From positions 124,001 to 188,000 of the forward strand of contig LANB01000001.1 of assembly GCA_000964245.1 (NCBI GenBank): a DNA stretch of 64,000 bases, read 5' to 3'. The notes beneath the pieces were generated by a model, which worked only from the letters and a program-made list of their open reading frames with translations, was not told the DNA's origin and made no database searches. Below, piece by piece: positions 22,595 to 32,539 of the stretch. Every line of letters starts with the position of its first letter. The stretch's first letter is position 1. This DNA is from Cellvibrionaceae bacterium 1162T.S.0a.05. Lineage in GTDB: Bacteria > Pseudomonadota > Gammaproteobacteria > Pseudomonadales > Cellvibrionaceae. The translations under genes were made by a program, and so were the position numbers.

Positions 22595-24298
22595 TTGGCC
22601 AATCCAGATAAACCAACTGACGAGACAGCTGTAAACACCGTCGAAGAATTCGCTCAACTCGCAGACTATTCGCTCATGAATAAGCTGAACGCGGACCCCG
22701 ATGCGTCTGAGAAGGGAGATGATCATCGCCCTCGGCAGGTATTCTCTGGTCATTTTGTGCCGGTCACACCGACGCCCTTACCCGAGCCGGAATACGTGAG
22801 TCACAGTAAAACGTTCTTCAAAGAACTGGACTTGAGCGATGCCCTCGTAGAAAACGACGCTTTTAGTCGCATCTTCTCCGGCGATATCTCGGCGGCAATC
22901 GCACCCATGCGGAAAATCGGCTGGGCAACCGGCTACGCACTCTCGATTTACGGCAGCGAATACACCCAACAGTGCCCTTTCCGCACCGGCAATGGCTATG
23001 GAGACGGTCGCGCCATATCGGTGTTCGAAGGCGTGATCAACGGACGTCGCTGGGAAATGCAATTAAAAGGTGGCGGTCCAACCCCCTATTGCAGGGGCGC
23101 CGATGGGCGTGCGGTTTTGCGCTCAAGTGTGCGTGAATTCCTGGCGCAGGACTATATGCATGCTTTGGGTGTACCCACATCCCGGTCCCTGACGCTTTTT
23201 GTTTCTCGCACTGAAACCGTCAACCGTCCCTGGTATTCCGAAGGCTCCCCTTACGATGAGCCCGATATTCTGGTTGAAAACCCGGTGGCCATCTCAACAC
23301 GCGTCGCGCCTTCTTTCTTACGTATCGGCCAATTGGAATTGTTTGCACGCCGTGTACGTAACAATTCCCATGCGCGAGCGTATGAAGAGCTGAATATGAT
23401 CGTCGCACATTTAATTGAACGGGAATATCTGAGTGAGATCGACCCCTCCCTGCCCTTTAGCGAGCAATTAATTGAGCTGGCCGTTTTGTTCCGCAAACGA
23501 CTGACCTCCCTCGTAGCCAATTGGCTGCGTGTTGGCTACTGCCAGGGTAATTTCAATAGCGACAATTGTGCTGCGGGCGGTTTTACACTCGACTACGGCC
23601 CTTTCGGTTTTTGTGAAATTTTTGACCCTGAGTTCCAACCCTGGATTGGCGGTGGTGAACATTTTTCATTTTTTAATCAAGCTGCTGCGGCTGAAGCCAA
23701 TTTTCATATGTTCTGGAGCGCGGTGCGACCGTTACTCGAAGAAGATACACACGCTCTGAAAAAGTTTGATCATGTTCGCAGCGCTTTTGCAGACGAAATG
23801 CAAAAACAAATTAAAAACATGTGGGCGACCAAGCTTGGAATACAAGAATTTAATGCAGAAATAGTGTCAACACTCATGCAACTGATGCTGGATACCCAGG
23901 TGGATTACACGATTTTCTTTCGCGAGCTGTCCCACCTACCGAAGGATATCTCAACTTTAAAAAAGAGCTTCTACACAGAAACATCGCAGCCGCTTGACGC
24001 ACAATGGCAAGCCTGGTTAGAAAGCTGGCGTAATCTGGCAGTTTCCGGCGGAAACCCGATGGAAATTTCAAAAAAAATGAAACGCAGCAACCCAAAATAT
24101 GCCTGGCGTGAATGGTTAGTTGTACCCGCTTACCAGCAAGCCATGCATGGCGATTACACACTCGTTCAGGAACTTCAAACTGTACTAAACAAGCCCTATG
24201 ATGAACAATCACAGGAGGTAGAAGACAAATATTACCGTTTAAAACCCAAATCCTTTTTCAAAGCTGGCGGCGTTTCACACTACAGCTGCTCTTCTTAA
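22595..24298 (+). CDS. selO: Protein adenylyltransferase SelO (YdiU family)
   Basis: I prefer the TTG at 22595 as start, because AGGAG lies 10 bp upstream; an ATG 111 bp earlier lacks a convincing site and encodes atypical residues. This gives 567 residues. The pseudokinase-fold signatures are present: [20 protein letters not shown]-type N-terminal region, [24 protein letters not shown] (split) and [29 protein letters not shown], where the usual HGVMNTDN reads [10 protein letters not shown]. The C-terminus ends YSCSS, with Cys where eukaryotic SelO has selenocysteine. The family transfers AMP from ATP to Ser/Thr/Tyr of redox-related proteins. Confidence 0.9.
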   Translation: MANPDKPTDETAVNTVEEFAQLADYSLMNKLNADPDASEKGDDHRPRQVFSGHFVPVTPTPLPEPEYVSHSKTFFKELDLSDALVENDAFSRIFSGDISAAIAPMRKIGWATGYALSIYGSEYTQQCPFRTGNGYGDGRAISVFEGVINGRRWEMQLKGGGPTPYCRGADGRAVLRSSVREFLAQDYMHALGVPTSRSLTLFVSRTETVNRPWYSEGSPYDEPDILVENPVAISTRVAPSFLRIGQLELFARRVRNNSHARAYEELNMIVAHLIEREYLSEIDPSLPFSEQLIELAVLFRKRLTSLVANWLRVGYCQGNFNSDNCAAGGFTLDYGPFGFCEIFDPEFQPWIGGGEHFSFFNQAAAAEANFHMFWSAVRPLLEEDTHALKKFDHVRSAFADEMQKQIKNMWATKLGIQEFNAEIVSTLMQLMLDTQVDYTIFFRELSHLPKDISTLKKSFYTETSQPLDAQWQAWLESWRNLAVSGGNPMEISKKMKRSNPKYAWREWLVVPAYQQAMHGDYTLVQELQTVLNKPYDEQSQEVEDKYYRLKPKSFFKAGGVSHYSCSS

Positions 24299-24381
24299 AC
24301 GAGTTAACAAGAGATCATTAAGCTTAAACACTTGCCAACAAATTCAATGTAACAAATGATTTGAATTGATTTTACAGTTAT

Positions 24382-24849
24382 TTATGCAGCTTTTGATACG
24401 CAATCATCGCAGAGACAATCCAACTCAAGCTGGGAATTCATTAACTTGTAGCCCGCCTTTTTTACCTGCAGATCCAAATCATCGATGATCGATTTGGTAA
24501 TTGCAATTTCTTTTACGCTTTGACAATTCCCACAGATTAGAAATTGCGGAACCTCATGACGGTGATCACACGTAATATGGGAACATGCAACATATTTATT
24601 CGCTGATGTTAATTTGTGCACAAGCTGCTCTGATTCGAGAAATTCCAGAATACGATATACGGACATTGCCGGCATTGCTGCATCTGCAGTTTCATTGTAA
24701 GCACTTGCAACTTCATAGGCAGACAGGGGTATTTTCGAAGTCACCAGAAGTTCGAGAATACGCTTTCTCTTCTCGGTTAATCGATTACCGGAATGAACAC
24801 ACATATCGTGGGCTTTATTTAAAATTCTTTTCACTGCCTGCTTATTCAT
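24382..24849 (-). CDS. zur: Zinc uptake regulator Zur (Fur family)
   Basis: The start at 24849 (MNKQAVKRILNKAHD) follows a GGAG site, giving 155 residues. Winged helix at ~20-80 (LTEKRKRILELLV, AMPAMSVYRILEFLESEQLV), then the metal and dimerisation domain. The cysteine pairs CGNC and CLCDDC, plus HITCDHRHEVPQFLICGNC, match Zur rather than Fur. The gene directly follows the zinc-type TonB receptor with 54 bp between coding regions, so the regulator is probably in its own target operon. Confidence 0.9.
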   Translation of the reverse strand: MNKQAVKRILNKAHDMCVHSGNRLTEKRKRILELLVTSKIPLSAYEVASAYNETADAAMPAMSVYRILEFLESEQLVHKLTSANKYVACSHITCDHRHEVPQFLICGNCQSVKEIAITKSIIDDLDLQVKKAGYKLMNSQLELDCLCDDCVSKAA

Positions 24850-24903
24850 TTCAAGACTCCAATCGGGTTGATTATGCAACCATCATCAGTGATTTATTAC
24901 GCG

Positions 24904-27294
24904 TTAAAAAGTACCACGAATGCCTAGTCGAAAGTTGCGGCCCGGTCTCGGAGCAATGTCTTTCAAAAAAGAGGTATGGACACGTGCTTCGGTATCCCCA
25001 AGGTTTTCAGCTTTAACAAACAATTGTAGTTCAGATGTTGTTAGCGCCAAATTCCAGGTAATGCTGGCATCCAGCCAGTCATAGCCCGCTGTTGCGGATT
25101 CCAGTTCCGCGACCCGGGTCTGATCATCATAGTGAGTCCAACTCAGTTGTGCAGAGATCACGTCCCAATCGTAAACAATGCGAGCGCCGTAACGAAGTGG
25201 CGGTGTACGCGGCAAACTCATACCATTGCCTTTCAATTCTGCGCGAATAGAATCCGAGAAAAATGTCGCTTTTAGCTGCGAATTGAGTTGCCAAAATACT
25301 TGTGCTTCCAAACCATAAAGCTCGGCATCTGCGCTCGTAAATAGATACACTGGCAGCTCATCGCTGTGTTCATCTTCAGCGCCCTCTTCCTCTTCATGCT
25401 CGTCTTCATCGTCGTGCGCGACTTCAGCAAACAACCCGGTTGCCGCCTGATAGTAATAGTTGTCAACACGGTTATAAAAGGCATTGAGGATAAAACCCAG
25501 ATCACCTTCATGCTTACGAAACGTGATATCAATGTTGTTTGATTTTTCTAACTCGAGGGACTTTTCGCTGAGTTCAAAATGGGTTTCTCCGTCTTCCTCG
25601 TGCGAAGCAAACAAGGCACCAATATCATAACTGCGCGTCCCGATGTGAGGGCCAAACGAAAACACCTCTGACGCCGAGGGTGCCCGCTGAGAATGCGCGA
25701 GAGAGAGCCCGAGGTTGTAACCGGGTCTATAATCCCACACCGCGCCAAATGAAATACTCAGGGGTGAAAAATCCAGATCTCGGGCAAATACTTGCGCTGG
25801 ACTCTCGACGTCCTCATGCTCCTCTTCATCTTCTTCATCGTGGCCGTGCACCTCCAGCTGTGGAAGGAGAATATTATCGGCAGTCAGGGAATCGCGCTCT
25901 ACGCGCGCGCCAAGTTGCAACAGTACATCGCCAATATGTCTTTCCTGAACAATGGCCAAGCCAAGGTTTTCTGATTCGGAAGGTGGCGTAAAAGCTTCTT
26001 CTCCCGCTGCCGCGACCTCGCTTTTTTTATAGTGCAACACGAGGCCACCTTTCCACTCGGCAAGCGGTTGCTGCATAAAATCCACTTTCATTTCTGTGGT
26101 TTTGTTCGAAAAAGTTGTACCAATTTCACTCTCTTCAATTTCGGCATGCTGATATTCGGTGTAACCCAAACGGGTGTTGATGGAACTGAGCCAGGCACTA
26201 TCAAGATCCAGTTCGCTCATTAATTGATAGCGATCCTGCTCGAGATCTGCATAAATTGCTTCCTCGTCCGCCTCATGCTCCTCCTCACCGTGGGCATGAC
26301 CTGGAATGCCGTATTCACGATTCAGTTTGCCAATGGAGAACCCTACATAACCACCAACAGGAAGATATTCATCCAGCAACACGCTGCTACCCAACGTCAC
26401 CCCATTGGATTCTTCGGCGCTATTGGCCACGATGTTTTCCCCTTCATCTTCGTGATCGAGTTCGGGGGCAACGGGAGACTCATAGTTTTCTGATTCCCGC
26501 CAGAACCCATCCAGATGAAAAGCAAAACTTTCCAGACCAGTATTTAAATTAAAGGACGCAGAACGCTGGTCGTTGACCGTTTCGTGTGCAAGCTGCCATT
26601 CACCGTAGGTTTCTGTTTCAGTGGGGACACGTTTATCCACGACGTTCACCACACCACCAATCGCGCCACTGCCGAAAAACAAGGTTGCAGGCCCGCGGAA
26701 AATTTCAACTTGTTCTGCTGTCGAAACTTCGGACGCGACGGCATGGTCCGGACCAACACGCGACACATCGGACACGTCAAGGTAGTTCTGGGTGATCAGC
26801 ACACGCGGCCCACTTAAACCGCGAATAATAGGTGTACTGGCAACATTGCCATGAAAGCTTGTGTGTACACCCACTTCGTTGGCCAGAGAATCGCCCAGCG
26901 TTGCCGCTTGCTGATTCCGTAGAGCCTCGCCATTCAACACAGCGATGGGCTGGGCCGACTCAATTGCCGAGGCGTGAATCGGTAACCCTATGACATCCAC
27001 CTGTTCGATGACCGTGCGCAGCAAGGTTATAACAATGGGGCCTTCAGGATTCTCGTGATCAATATGCAAGGCCTTATGACTGAATCCGACAGCAGTGACA
27101 TGTATTTCATGTGCGCCTTCGCTATTAATGTTGAACTCACCATCGCGGTCAGTTTTTACCGTCTGACTTTCACCATCAATAAAAACATCTGCATTGGGGA
27201 TTGGGTTCCCATGTATATCCAGGACTTTCCCTTGCAGGGCTAACGCAGGCGACGACACTGCTGCAATTAATGCAGCCAGTAGTTTGAACTTCAT
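24904..27294 (-). CDS. znuD: TonB-dependent zinc receptor with His/Asp/Glu-rich loops (ZnuD-like)
   Basis: 796 residues. Signal peptide (KLLAALIAAVSSPALA), then a carboxypeptidase-regulatory-like domain (~22-95, GKVLDIHGNPIPNADVFIDG), the plug (~115-225, SLANEVGVHTSFHGNVASTP) and a 22-strand barrel ending in LGIRGTF. Three extracellular-loop-like stretches are very rich in His, Asp and Glu: HGEEEHEADEEA, HGHDEEDEEEHEDVE and HDDEDEHEEEEGAEDEHSDE. These are hallmarks of zinc-binding loops in ZnuD of Neisseria. A palindrome resembling a Zur box sits 22 bp upstream of the start, and zur follows, so it is very likely zinc-repressed. Confidence 0.9.
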   Translation of the reverse strand: MKFKLLAALIAAVSSPALALQGKVLDIHGNPIPNADVFIDGESQTVKTDRDGEFNINSEGAHEIHVTAVGFSHKALHIDHENPEGPIVITLLRTVIEQVDVIGLPIHASAIESAQPIAVLNGEALRNQQAATLGDSLANEVGVHTSFHGNVASTPIIRGLSGPRVLITQNYLDVSDVSRVGPDHAVASEVSTAEQVEIFRGPATLFFGSGAIGGVVNVVDKRVPTETETYGEWQLAHETVNDQRSASFNLNTGLESFAFHLDGFWRESENYESPVAPELDHEDEGENIVANSAEESNGVTLGSSVLLDEYLPVGGYVGFSIGKLNREYGIPGHAHGEEEHEADEEAIYADLEQDRYQLMSELDLDSAWLSSINTRLGYTEYQHAEIEESEIGTTFSNKTTEMKVDFMQQPLAEWKGGLVLHYKKSEVAAAGEEAFTPPSESENLGLAIVQERHIGDVLLQLGARVERDSLTADNILLPQLEVHGHDEEDEEEHEDVESPAQVFARDLDFSPLSISFGAVWDYRPGYNLGLSLAHSQRAPSASEVFSFGPHIGTRSYDIGALFASHEEDGETHFELSEKSLELEKSNNIDITFRKHEGDLGFILNAFYNRVDNYYYQAATGLFAEVAHDDEDEHEEEEGAEDEHSDELPVYLFTSADAELYGLEAQVFWQLNSQLKATFFSDSIRAELKGNGMSLPRTPPLRYGARIVYDWDVISAQLSWTHYDDQTRVAELESATAGYDWLDASITWNLALTTSELQLFVKAENLGDTEARVHTSFLKDIAPRPGRNFRLGIRGTF

Positions 27295-27316
27295 TTGTCA
27301 CTCCCAACAATCTATA

Positions 27317-27340
27317 AATGTTATGATATATGGTATCATT
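27317..27340 (-). promoter_or_regulatory. Zur-box-like palindrome upstream of the zinc receptor
   Basis: A 24-bp imperfect palindrome with half-sites AATGTTATGATA and TATGGTATCATT; 18 of 24 positions are self-complementary by hand. This fits the gammaproteobacterial Zur consensus of the type GTTATA-N-TATAAC. It lies 22 bp upstream of the receptor start, over the expected promoter. Confidence 0.8.
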
Positions 27341-27404
27341 ATTGATTTGCAGGAAGCGCAAAGTCAAGAGTTTCTTGAGTTATTTCGTTAGAGGGTGGGA
27401 TAGA

Positions 27405-28637
27405 TCAGTGTTTTAACTGCAAACCTTTATTTTGATAATCCCGTATAGAAACATCGAAAGAACCGTCTTTCCAAACCTGCTTGATTAAATAGCGCTTGGG
27501 CAAGTCACCATTCTCGATCAGGCTCAAATCAACTATTTTCTCTTTTATGAGTTTGTTTTTATTTTCATCGAGGACAAGGATCACACGGGGCAAATGGCGC
27601 AGACGTAAATTGGCTTCAATAATGATTCCAACTTCACCGTTGTAAAGCTCAACCAAACTTCCCGCCGGATAAAGGCCTATGGTCTGAATAAATTTGAGCG
27701 CCAGCTCTTCATCGAATTGCTTGCCGCGTTCTGCGTAAATAATTTTAAGTGCTTGAGTCGAGGTTTTTGCCGAGTCGTAACAACGATCTGCAGTCATGGC
27801 ATCGTAAGCGTCTACAATCGAGATAATTTTGGAATAGTAGGAAATATTGCTGCCGCTCAGCTTGCGCGGGTAACCCTCGCCATCAATGCGCTCATGATGA
27901 CTATAGGCTGCATCAATTGCGCCGCCGTAAACACCTGCCGTGGACATCAACAAATTGCGTCCATGCACGGTGTGCGCTTTCATCATACGGTATTCCTTGG
28001 TGGTGAGCGCTCCAGGTTTATTTATGATTTCTTGCGGAACACGCATTTTACCCACATCGTGTAACAGACCGCACATGCCAATATTCTGGAGTTCAGCTTC
28101 CGAAAAGCCCAATTGCCTACCAAAGGCGATAGCCAGAATACAAACGTTTAAGCAATGTTCAGCAGTGTACTCTTGCTGTTGACGAATTCGGCTCATCCAC
28201 AACAAGGCATCCGGGTGACGAATTACCGATTGCACGCATTCATTGACAGTGTCTTTGGCTTGATTGTTATCAATGGCTGCGCCCAATCGAATATTTTCGA
28301 GCATACTACGCGTCACCGAGCGGGCTTCGCGGAAGGTCTTATACATTTGCCGGTGTTCCGAAGAAACATCGGTCTGATAGTCTGGCGGCCCGCCTCGTCG
28401 CCCCTGTGAGGCTGTGCCCACCGAGGAACTCGGCCCGTTTGCTGCGTACTTTCGAGCCTCGTCAATATCGATATACACGAACTCGCAATATTCAGCGACA
28501 ATGTCGATATCTTCGCGCTCTTCAATCATAAAGCCCTGCATGATAAAGGGCGTGTCCAACCAGTCCCGATCCAACTTGCACACATACATTCCGGTACGCA
28601 AATCCGACACATGCAGCTTCTTTATATTGGTACTCAC
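27405..28637 (-). CDS. HD-GYP cyclic-di-GMP phosphodiesterase with DUF3391
   Basis: 410 residues, no membrane segment. The N-terminal ~100 residues match DUF3391 (HVSDLRTGMYVCKLDRDWLD). The HD-GYP domain (~165-330) has EHCLNVCILA, the metal-binding HDVGK in GLLHDVGKMRVPQEIINKPG, HTVHGRNLL, and the signature HHERIDGEGYP. All expected catalytic residues are present, so it probably hydrolyses c-di-GMP. It is a single-gene unit between the zinc operon and the aminotransferase gene. Confidence 0.92.
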   Translation of the reverse strand: MSTNIKKLHVSDLRTGMYVCKLDRDWLDTPFIMQGFMIEEREDIDIVAEYCEFVYIDIDEARKYAANGPSSSVGTASQGRRGGPPDYQTDVSSEHRQMYKTFREARSVTRSMLENIRLGAAIDNNQAKDTVNECVQSVIRHPDALLWMSRIRQQQEYTAEHCLNVCILAIAFGRQLGFSEAELQNIGMCGLLHDVGKMRVPQEIINKPGALTTKEYRMMKAHTVHGRNLLMSTAGVYGGAIDAAYSHHERIDGEGYPRKLSGSNISYYSKIISIVDAYDAMTADRCYDSAKTSTQALKIIYAERGKQFDEELALKFIQTIGLYPAGSLVELYNGEVGIIIEANLRLRHLPRVILVLDENKNKLIKEKIVDLSLIENGDLPKRYLIKQVWKDGSFDVSIRDYQNKGLQLKH

Positions 28638-28753
28638 TGACTATCTCACATCAACAGCTCTAATCACAAAAGTATAGATGCTTTAACGACGCTATCCGAC
28701 TCAATTGCAGCTAATTTTTAAGAAGAAAAAAGGCATCTACAACGTGCCCGCCG

Positions 28754-29944
28754 TTATAAGACACTCGCCAGTGCTTCACAAAATCCGGTCATGTTGTTGC
28801 TGTTTAGACCGGCAACATTAATTCGGCTACTGCCCACCATATAAATTCCATACTCTTTGGCCAGACGCTCTACCCTGGGTTCATCAATACCCAGGAAAGA
28901 AAACATGCCTTTCTCCTCCGCAATAAAATTGAATCGCGTTCCCGCCCCCGCCGCTTGCATTCCAGCGACAAGCTCTTTACGCAGATTCTGAATACGTTCG
29001 CGCATACCCTGTAATTCACACTCCCACTCTTTGCGTAATTCGGTATCGTTCAAGATATTCGCGACTATGCTGGCGCCGTGAGAAGGCGGCATGGAGTATA
29101 TGCCGCGCACAATACTTGCTAAATGGCTTGCGCTCGCTGCACAAATCGTCGGATTTTCGCCAATGAGACCCACTGCCCCGACACGCTCCCGGTAGAGACC
29201 AAAATTCTTGGAGCAGGAAATTGCTAACAGCACCTCCGGCAATTGATCTGCGAGCAAGCGCAAACCATAAGCATCTTCTTCCAGCCCATCACCAAAACCG
29301 AGGTAGGCCATATCAACCAACGGCAGACACTGTTTTTCACTCAGCAAATTCGCTATAGCCTGCCATTGCGCACGATCAAGATCAGCGCCACACGGATTGT
29401 GACAACATGCATGCAAAACCACGACATCCCCCGCTTCCGCTTTTTGCAAGTCTTCCAACATCGCGTCGAAACGAATGCAGTGCTGATCGTAGTCGTAGTA
29501 ACGGTAATTATTTAATTGCAATCCAGCATCACCTAGCAATGGGTGATGGTTTGCCCAGGTGGGGTCGCTCAACCAGAGACCTGTGCTTTTATCAGCACGT
29601 TTGAGTAATTCCGCCGCAACACGCAAGGCACCACAGCCACCCGGCGTTTGCAGAAAGACTGTGCGCCCTTCGCGTAACACAGCATGTTCGGCTCCCAGAG
29701 CCAGAGCCGCAATACTTTGATTAAAAAGTAAATTACCCGCCGGCCCAACATAGGCCTTTGAGGTCTCACCCTCCAGGAGTTGTGCTTCCGCCTTCTTAAC
29801 GCAACGTAAAACCGGTGTTTGCCCGGCGGCATCGCGAAAGACACCAACACCCAGGTCGGTTTTTTCACCGCGACTGTCTGCATTGAATTTCGCCATCAAC
29901 CCAAGAATGGGGTCTGGCGCTAAGGCATCGAGCTTTTCAAACAT
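28754..29944 (-). CDS. Aspartate/aromatic amino acid aminotransferase (class I)
   Basis: 396 residues. Fold type I PLP enzyme with the AspC/TyrB signature: start FEKLDALAPDPILGLMAKFN, substrate-binding LGVGVFRDAAGQTPVLRCVK, HACCHNPCGADL, the PLP lysine in AISCSKNFGLYRERVGAVGL, and the C-terminal SSRINVAGL with the carboxylate-binding Arg. It transfers amino groups between aspartate or aromatic amino acids and 2-oxoglutarate; which is preferred cannot be told. The divergent Lrp/AsnC-type gene, 76 bp away, may regulate it. Confidence 0.92.
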   Translation of the reverse strand: MFEKLDALAPDPILGLMAKFNADSRGEKTDLGVGVFRDAAGQTPVLRCVKKAEAQLLEGETSKAYVGPAGNLLFNQSIAALALGAEHAVLREGRTVFLQTPGGCGALRVAAELLKRADKSTGLWLSDPTWANHHPLLGDAGLQLNNYRYYDYDQHCIRFDAMLEDLQKAEAGDVVVLHACCHNPCGADLDRAQWQAIANLLSEKQCLPLVDMAYLGFGDGLEEDAYGLRLLADQLPEVLLAISCSKNFGLYRERVGAVGLIGENPTICAASASHLASIVRGIYSMPPSHGASIVANILNDTELRKEWECELQGMRERIQNLRKELVAGMQAAGAGTRFNFIAEEKGMFSFLGIDEPRVERLAKEYGIYMVGSSRINVAGLNSNNMTGFCEALASVL

Positions 29945-30020
29945 AAAATCATCTTTTCGTTCAGGTTAAAGCGTGGGATTATATAGCATGTAGAAAGTAA
30001 GAATAACCAAGGTTAACCTG

Positions 30021-30494
30021 ATGAGTGCAAACTTGGACAGCTACGATTTAAAAATATTGAGAGCCTTGCAAGAAAATGCCGAGCTTTCAATGAGCGATCT
30101 CGGCGATAAGGTCGGGCTCTCACATACACCCTGCTGGAGGCGAACCAAACGCCTTGAAGAGGAGGGCTTTATTCAAAGGCGCGTTACTCTACTGGACAGT
30201 CAACGACTTGATCTTAGTGTTTCTGTGCATGCCTATATCACCATAAAAAAACACGATGAAGAGTCATTGAATGCCTTTGAGTCGGCGGTGCAGGAGTTCG
30301 ACGAAATCGTTGAATGCTACTCGGTTACCGGCGATAAAGACTATTTACTGCGTATCGTGGTGACCAGTGTAGATAGCTATGAACGCTTTCTAAAAAATAC
30401 GCTGGTGCACCTACCCAATGTCGCTTCAGTCAATTCTGTTTTTGCATTAAAACAGGTTAAATATACCACCGCGCTTCCGCTTAAAGCACCTTAA
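30021..30494 (+). CDS. Lrp/AsnC family transcriptional regulator
   Basis: 157 residues. N-terminal winged helix (LDSYDLKILRALQENAELSM, then VGLSHTPCWRRTKRLEEEG) and a C-terminal RAM ligand-binding domain (VECYSVTGDKDYLLRIVVTS). Family members bind amino acids and regulate metabolic genes as octamers. It is divergent from the aminotransferase gene, suggesting that gene as a target. Its end overlaps the convergent GGDEF-EAL gene by 4 bp. Confidence 0.93.
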   Translation: MSANLDSYDLKILRALQENAELSMSDLGDKVGLSHTPCWRRTKRLEEEGFIQRRVTLLDSQRLDLSVSVHAYITIKKHDEESLNAFESAVQEFDEIVECYSVTGDKDYLLRIVVTSVDSYERFLKNTLVHLPNVASVNSVFALKQVKYTTALPLKAP

Positions 30495-32539
30495 GCACGT
30501 TGACGGCTGAGAATAGACTTTGTATAGCGCTTTAAATGCCACTGCAGAAAATCTGAAGTTTTTACCGGCCTTAAAAAATAAAAACCCTGCATAAAAAAGC
30601 ACCCGAGCTCCATCAGCGCATTCATTTGCTTTTCATTTTCAACGCCTTCGGCAATCAAACGTAAATTTAAACCTTGTGCCAACGAAACAATACCCCGCGT
30701 CAAGCGTCTATCCTGAACACTTTCAACAATATTTGAAACAAATGATCTATCCAACTTTACGGTATCTATCGGCAAGGTACGCAAATAATTTAAAGACGAG
30801 TAACCCGTACCAAAATCGTCCAGGCTTATACAAATCCCAAGCGCTTTCACAGCGTGAACAATTTTTTGTGCTTTTTCCGGGTCTTCAATAAGCACCGCCT
30901 CAGTAATTTCCGCCTCCAGAAGTGAAGGATCAATTGCAAATTCATCAATCGCGTTCTGTAACACCTCAACAATTTTAAAGTCATGAAAATGGCGGCCGGA
31001 CAGGTTGAACGCTATCGGTATCGGAAAGTTAAACAACGTAGTCCATTCCTTCTGCTTACGACAGCTTTCTCGAATAACAAAGTAATCGATGTCCGAAATT
31101 AAACCGGCCTCCTCTGCGAAGGGAATAAACTTGTCTGGCGTGAGAAAGCCTTCTTGCGGATGGTTCCAGCGAACCAGTGCTTCACAACCGACAATTTGAT
31201 TATCAACGGCATTAATTTTTGGCTGCACATAAATTTCGAAATCACCGCGTGCGATCGCGGGCTTCAAGTCATTCTTGATTAGCAAGCGATACTTCACATC
31301 ATCCTGCATTCCCTCAGTGAAGATACAGAATTGATTTTTACCGGCTGCTTTTGCCCGATACATCGCCACATCTGCATGCCGTTTTATTTCGCTCGCACTA
31401 GTGCCATGATCAGGAAACAAGGCACCTCCAATACTCACACCGGTTTTAAAACGCTCGCTTTTTAAAACAAACTCTCGCCCCAATCTGGTCAGGATTTTTC
31501 TGGCGATTGTATTGACGTCGTCCGGACTCTTAAGATCATTGAGCAAAATAAGAAACTCATCGCCACCGATTCGGCAAACGAGGTCTTCGGCACGCACGGT
31601 TGCTTTAAGTCGTTTGGCAACCTCGATCAAAAGGTCATCGCCAAATTCATGGCCTTTGGTGTCATTGATTGTTTTGAAGTCATCCAGATCCAGCAACAAA
31701 CAGGCAAACCGATTATCACAACGCAAGGTATGTTCAACACTGTGCTCAAAACGTTCATCCATCAGAGCACGATTTGGCAAGCCCGTTAAATTGTCATGAA
31801 ATGCCCGATAACGAAACTCCTCCGCCAACTTCTCCAGCTCGGTCGTACGTTGTCGCACCTGCTTCTCGAGCATATCATCCCGGTGCTCGATTTGATTTAG
31901 CATCTGATTAAAAGCCAAACTCAACCGCCCGACTTCGTCACTGGAAGTAACGGGCGAGCGCAAACTGTAATCCCCTGTTTCGGCAATTCTTTGTGAAGTA
32001 TCATGCAATTTCAAGAGTGGTTGAATAGTGGAGTTAATCAGTGGATGTGAAAAGGAAAACGCCACCACCAGAACAATAAGAGAAACGGTAACCAGGAACA
32101 CCAGAATTGCGAAATTTTGTTGCCGAATTTCCTGGTTAGACACTTCGACCAACATATACCCAATGATTTCTTCCTGAAAAATGATTTCTCGCTTAAACTC
32201 AAAACTCGCAGTTTTGAGACTTTCAACATCGGCCTGGTACTGACTAAATAACTCACCTTCCTTATTGTAGAGCTCTGCCGATAACACAGAAGGGTCTGCA
32301 CTGAAAGTGGAGATAATTTCCTGCGCTGTCGCTCGATCATCAAACAATATAGAAACGGACACATTTTGAATAATAATCTCCGTCTCAATCCCTACACGTG
32401 TAAGCAAATCGTTCTTGGCAAGCCGTGAATAATTCCATGTTACTGCGGCACCAATTGCCAATGTGGCAAGCAAGACCAACACCAGGCTCATAATCATGAG
32501 CCTCAATCTCAATCCATAGCGATCACTCAAGGGACGCAT
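30491..32539 (-). CDS. Membrane GGDEF-EAL protein with periplasmic sensor and HAMP
   Basis: 682 residues. TM1 at ~12-35 (LRLMIMSLVLVLLATLAIGA), a CHASE8-like periplasmic domain (~36-150), TM2 (~153-175), then HAMP (~178-230). GGDEF (~245-410) has an intact RIGGDEFLIL active site. EAL (~420-675) has EALVRWNHP, the NLSGRHF segment and DDFGTGYSSLNYLRTLPIDT, so both activities may be present. The start codon overlaps the yfiR-like stop (TAATG). This is the YfiN/TpbB-type layout with an added EAL domain. The partner is expected to be the periplasmic YfiR-like protein encoded upstream. Confidence 0.93.
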   Translation of the reverse strand: MRPLSDRYGLRLRLMIMSLVLVLLATLAIGAAVTWNYSRLAKNDLLTRVGIETEIIIQNVSVSILFDDRATAQEIISTFSADPSVLSAELYNKEGELFSQYQADVESLKTASFEFKREIIFQEEIIGYMLVEVSNQEIRQQNFAILVFLVTVSLIVLVVAFSFSHPLINSTIQPLLKLHDTSQRIAETGDYSLRSPVTSSDEVGRLSLAFNQMLNQIEHRDDMLEKQVRQRTTELEKLAEEFRYRAFHDNLTGLPNRALMDERFEHSVEHTLRCDNRFACLLLDLDDFKTINDTKGHEFGDDLLIEVAKRLKATVRAEDLVCRIGGDEFLILLNDLKSPDDVNTIARKILTRLGREFVLKSERFKTGVSIGGALFPDHGTSASEIKRHADVAMYRAKAAGKNQFCIFTEGMQDDVKYRLLIKNDLKPAIARGDFEIYVQPKINAVDNQIVGCEALVRWNHPQEGFLTPDKFIPFAEEAGLISDIDYFVIRESCRKQKEWTTLFNFPIPIAFNLSGRHFHDFKIVEVLQNAIDEFAIDPSLLEAEITEAVLIEDPEKAQKIVHAVKALGICISLDDFGTGYSSLNYLRTLPIDTVKLDRSFVSNIVESVQDRRLTRGIVSLAQGLNLRLIAEGVENEKQMNALMELGCFFMQGFYFLRPVKTSDFLQWHLKRYTKSILSRQRA

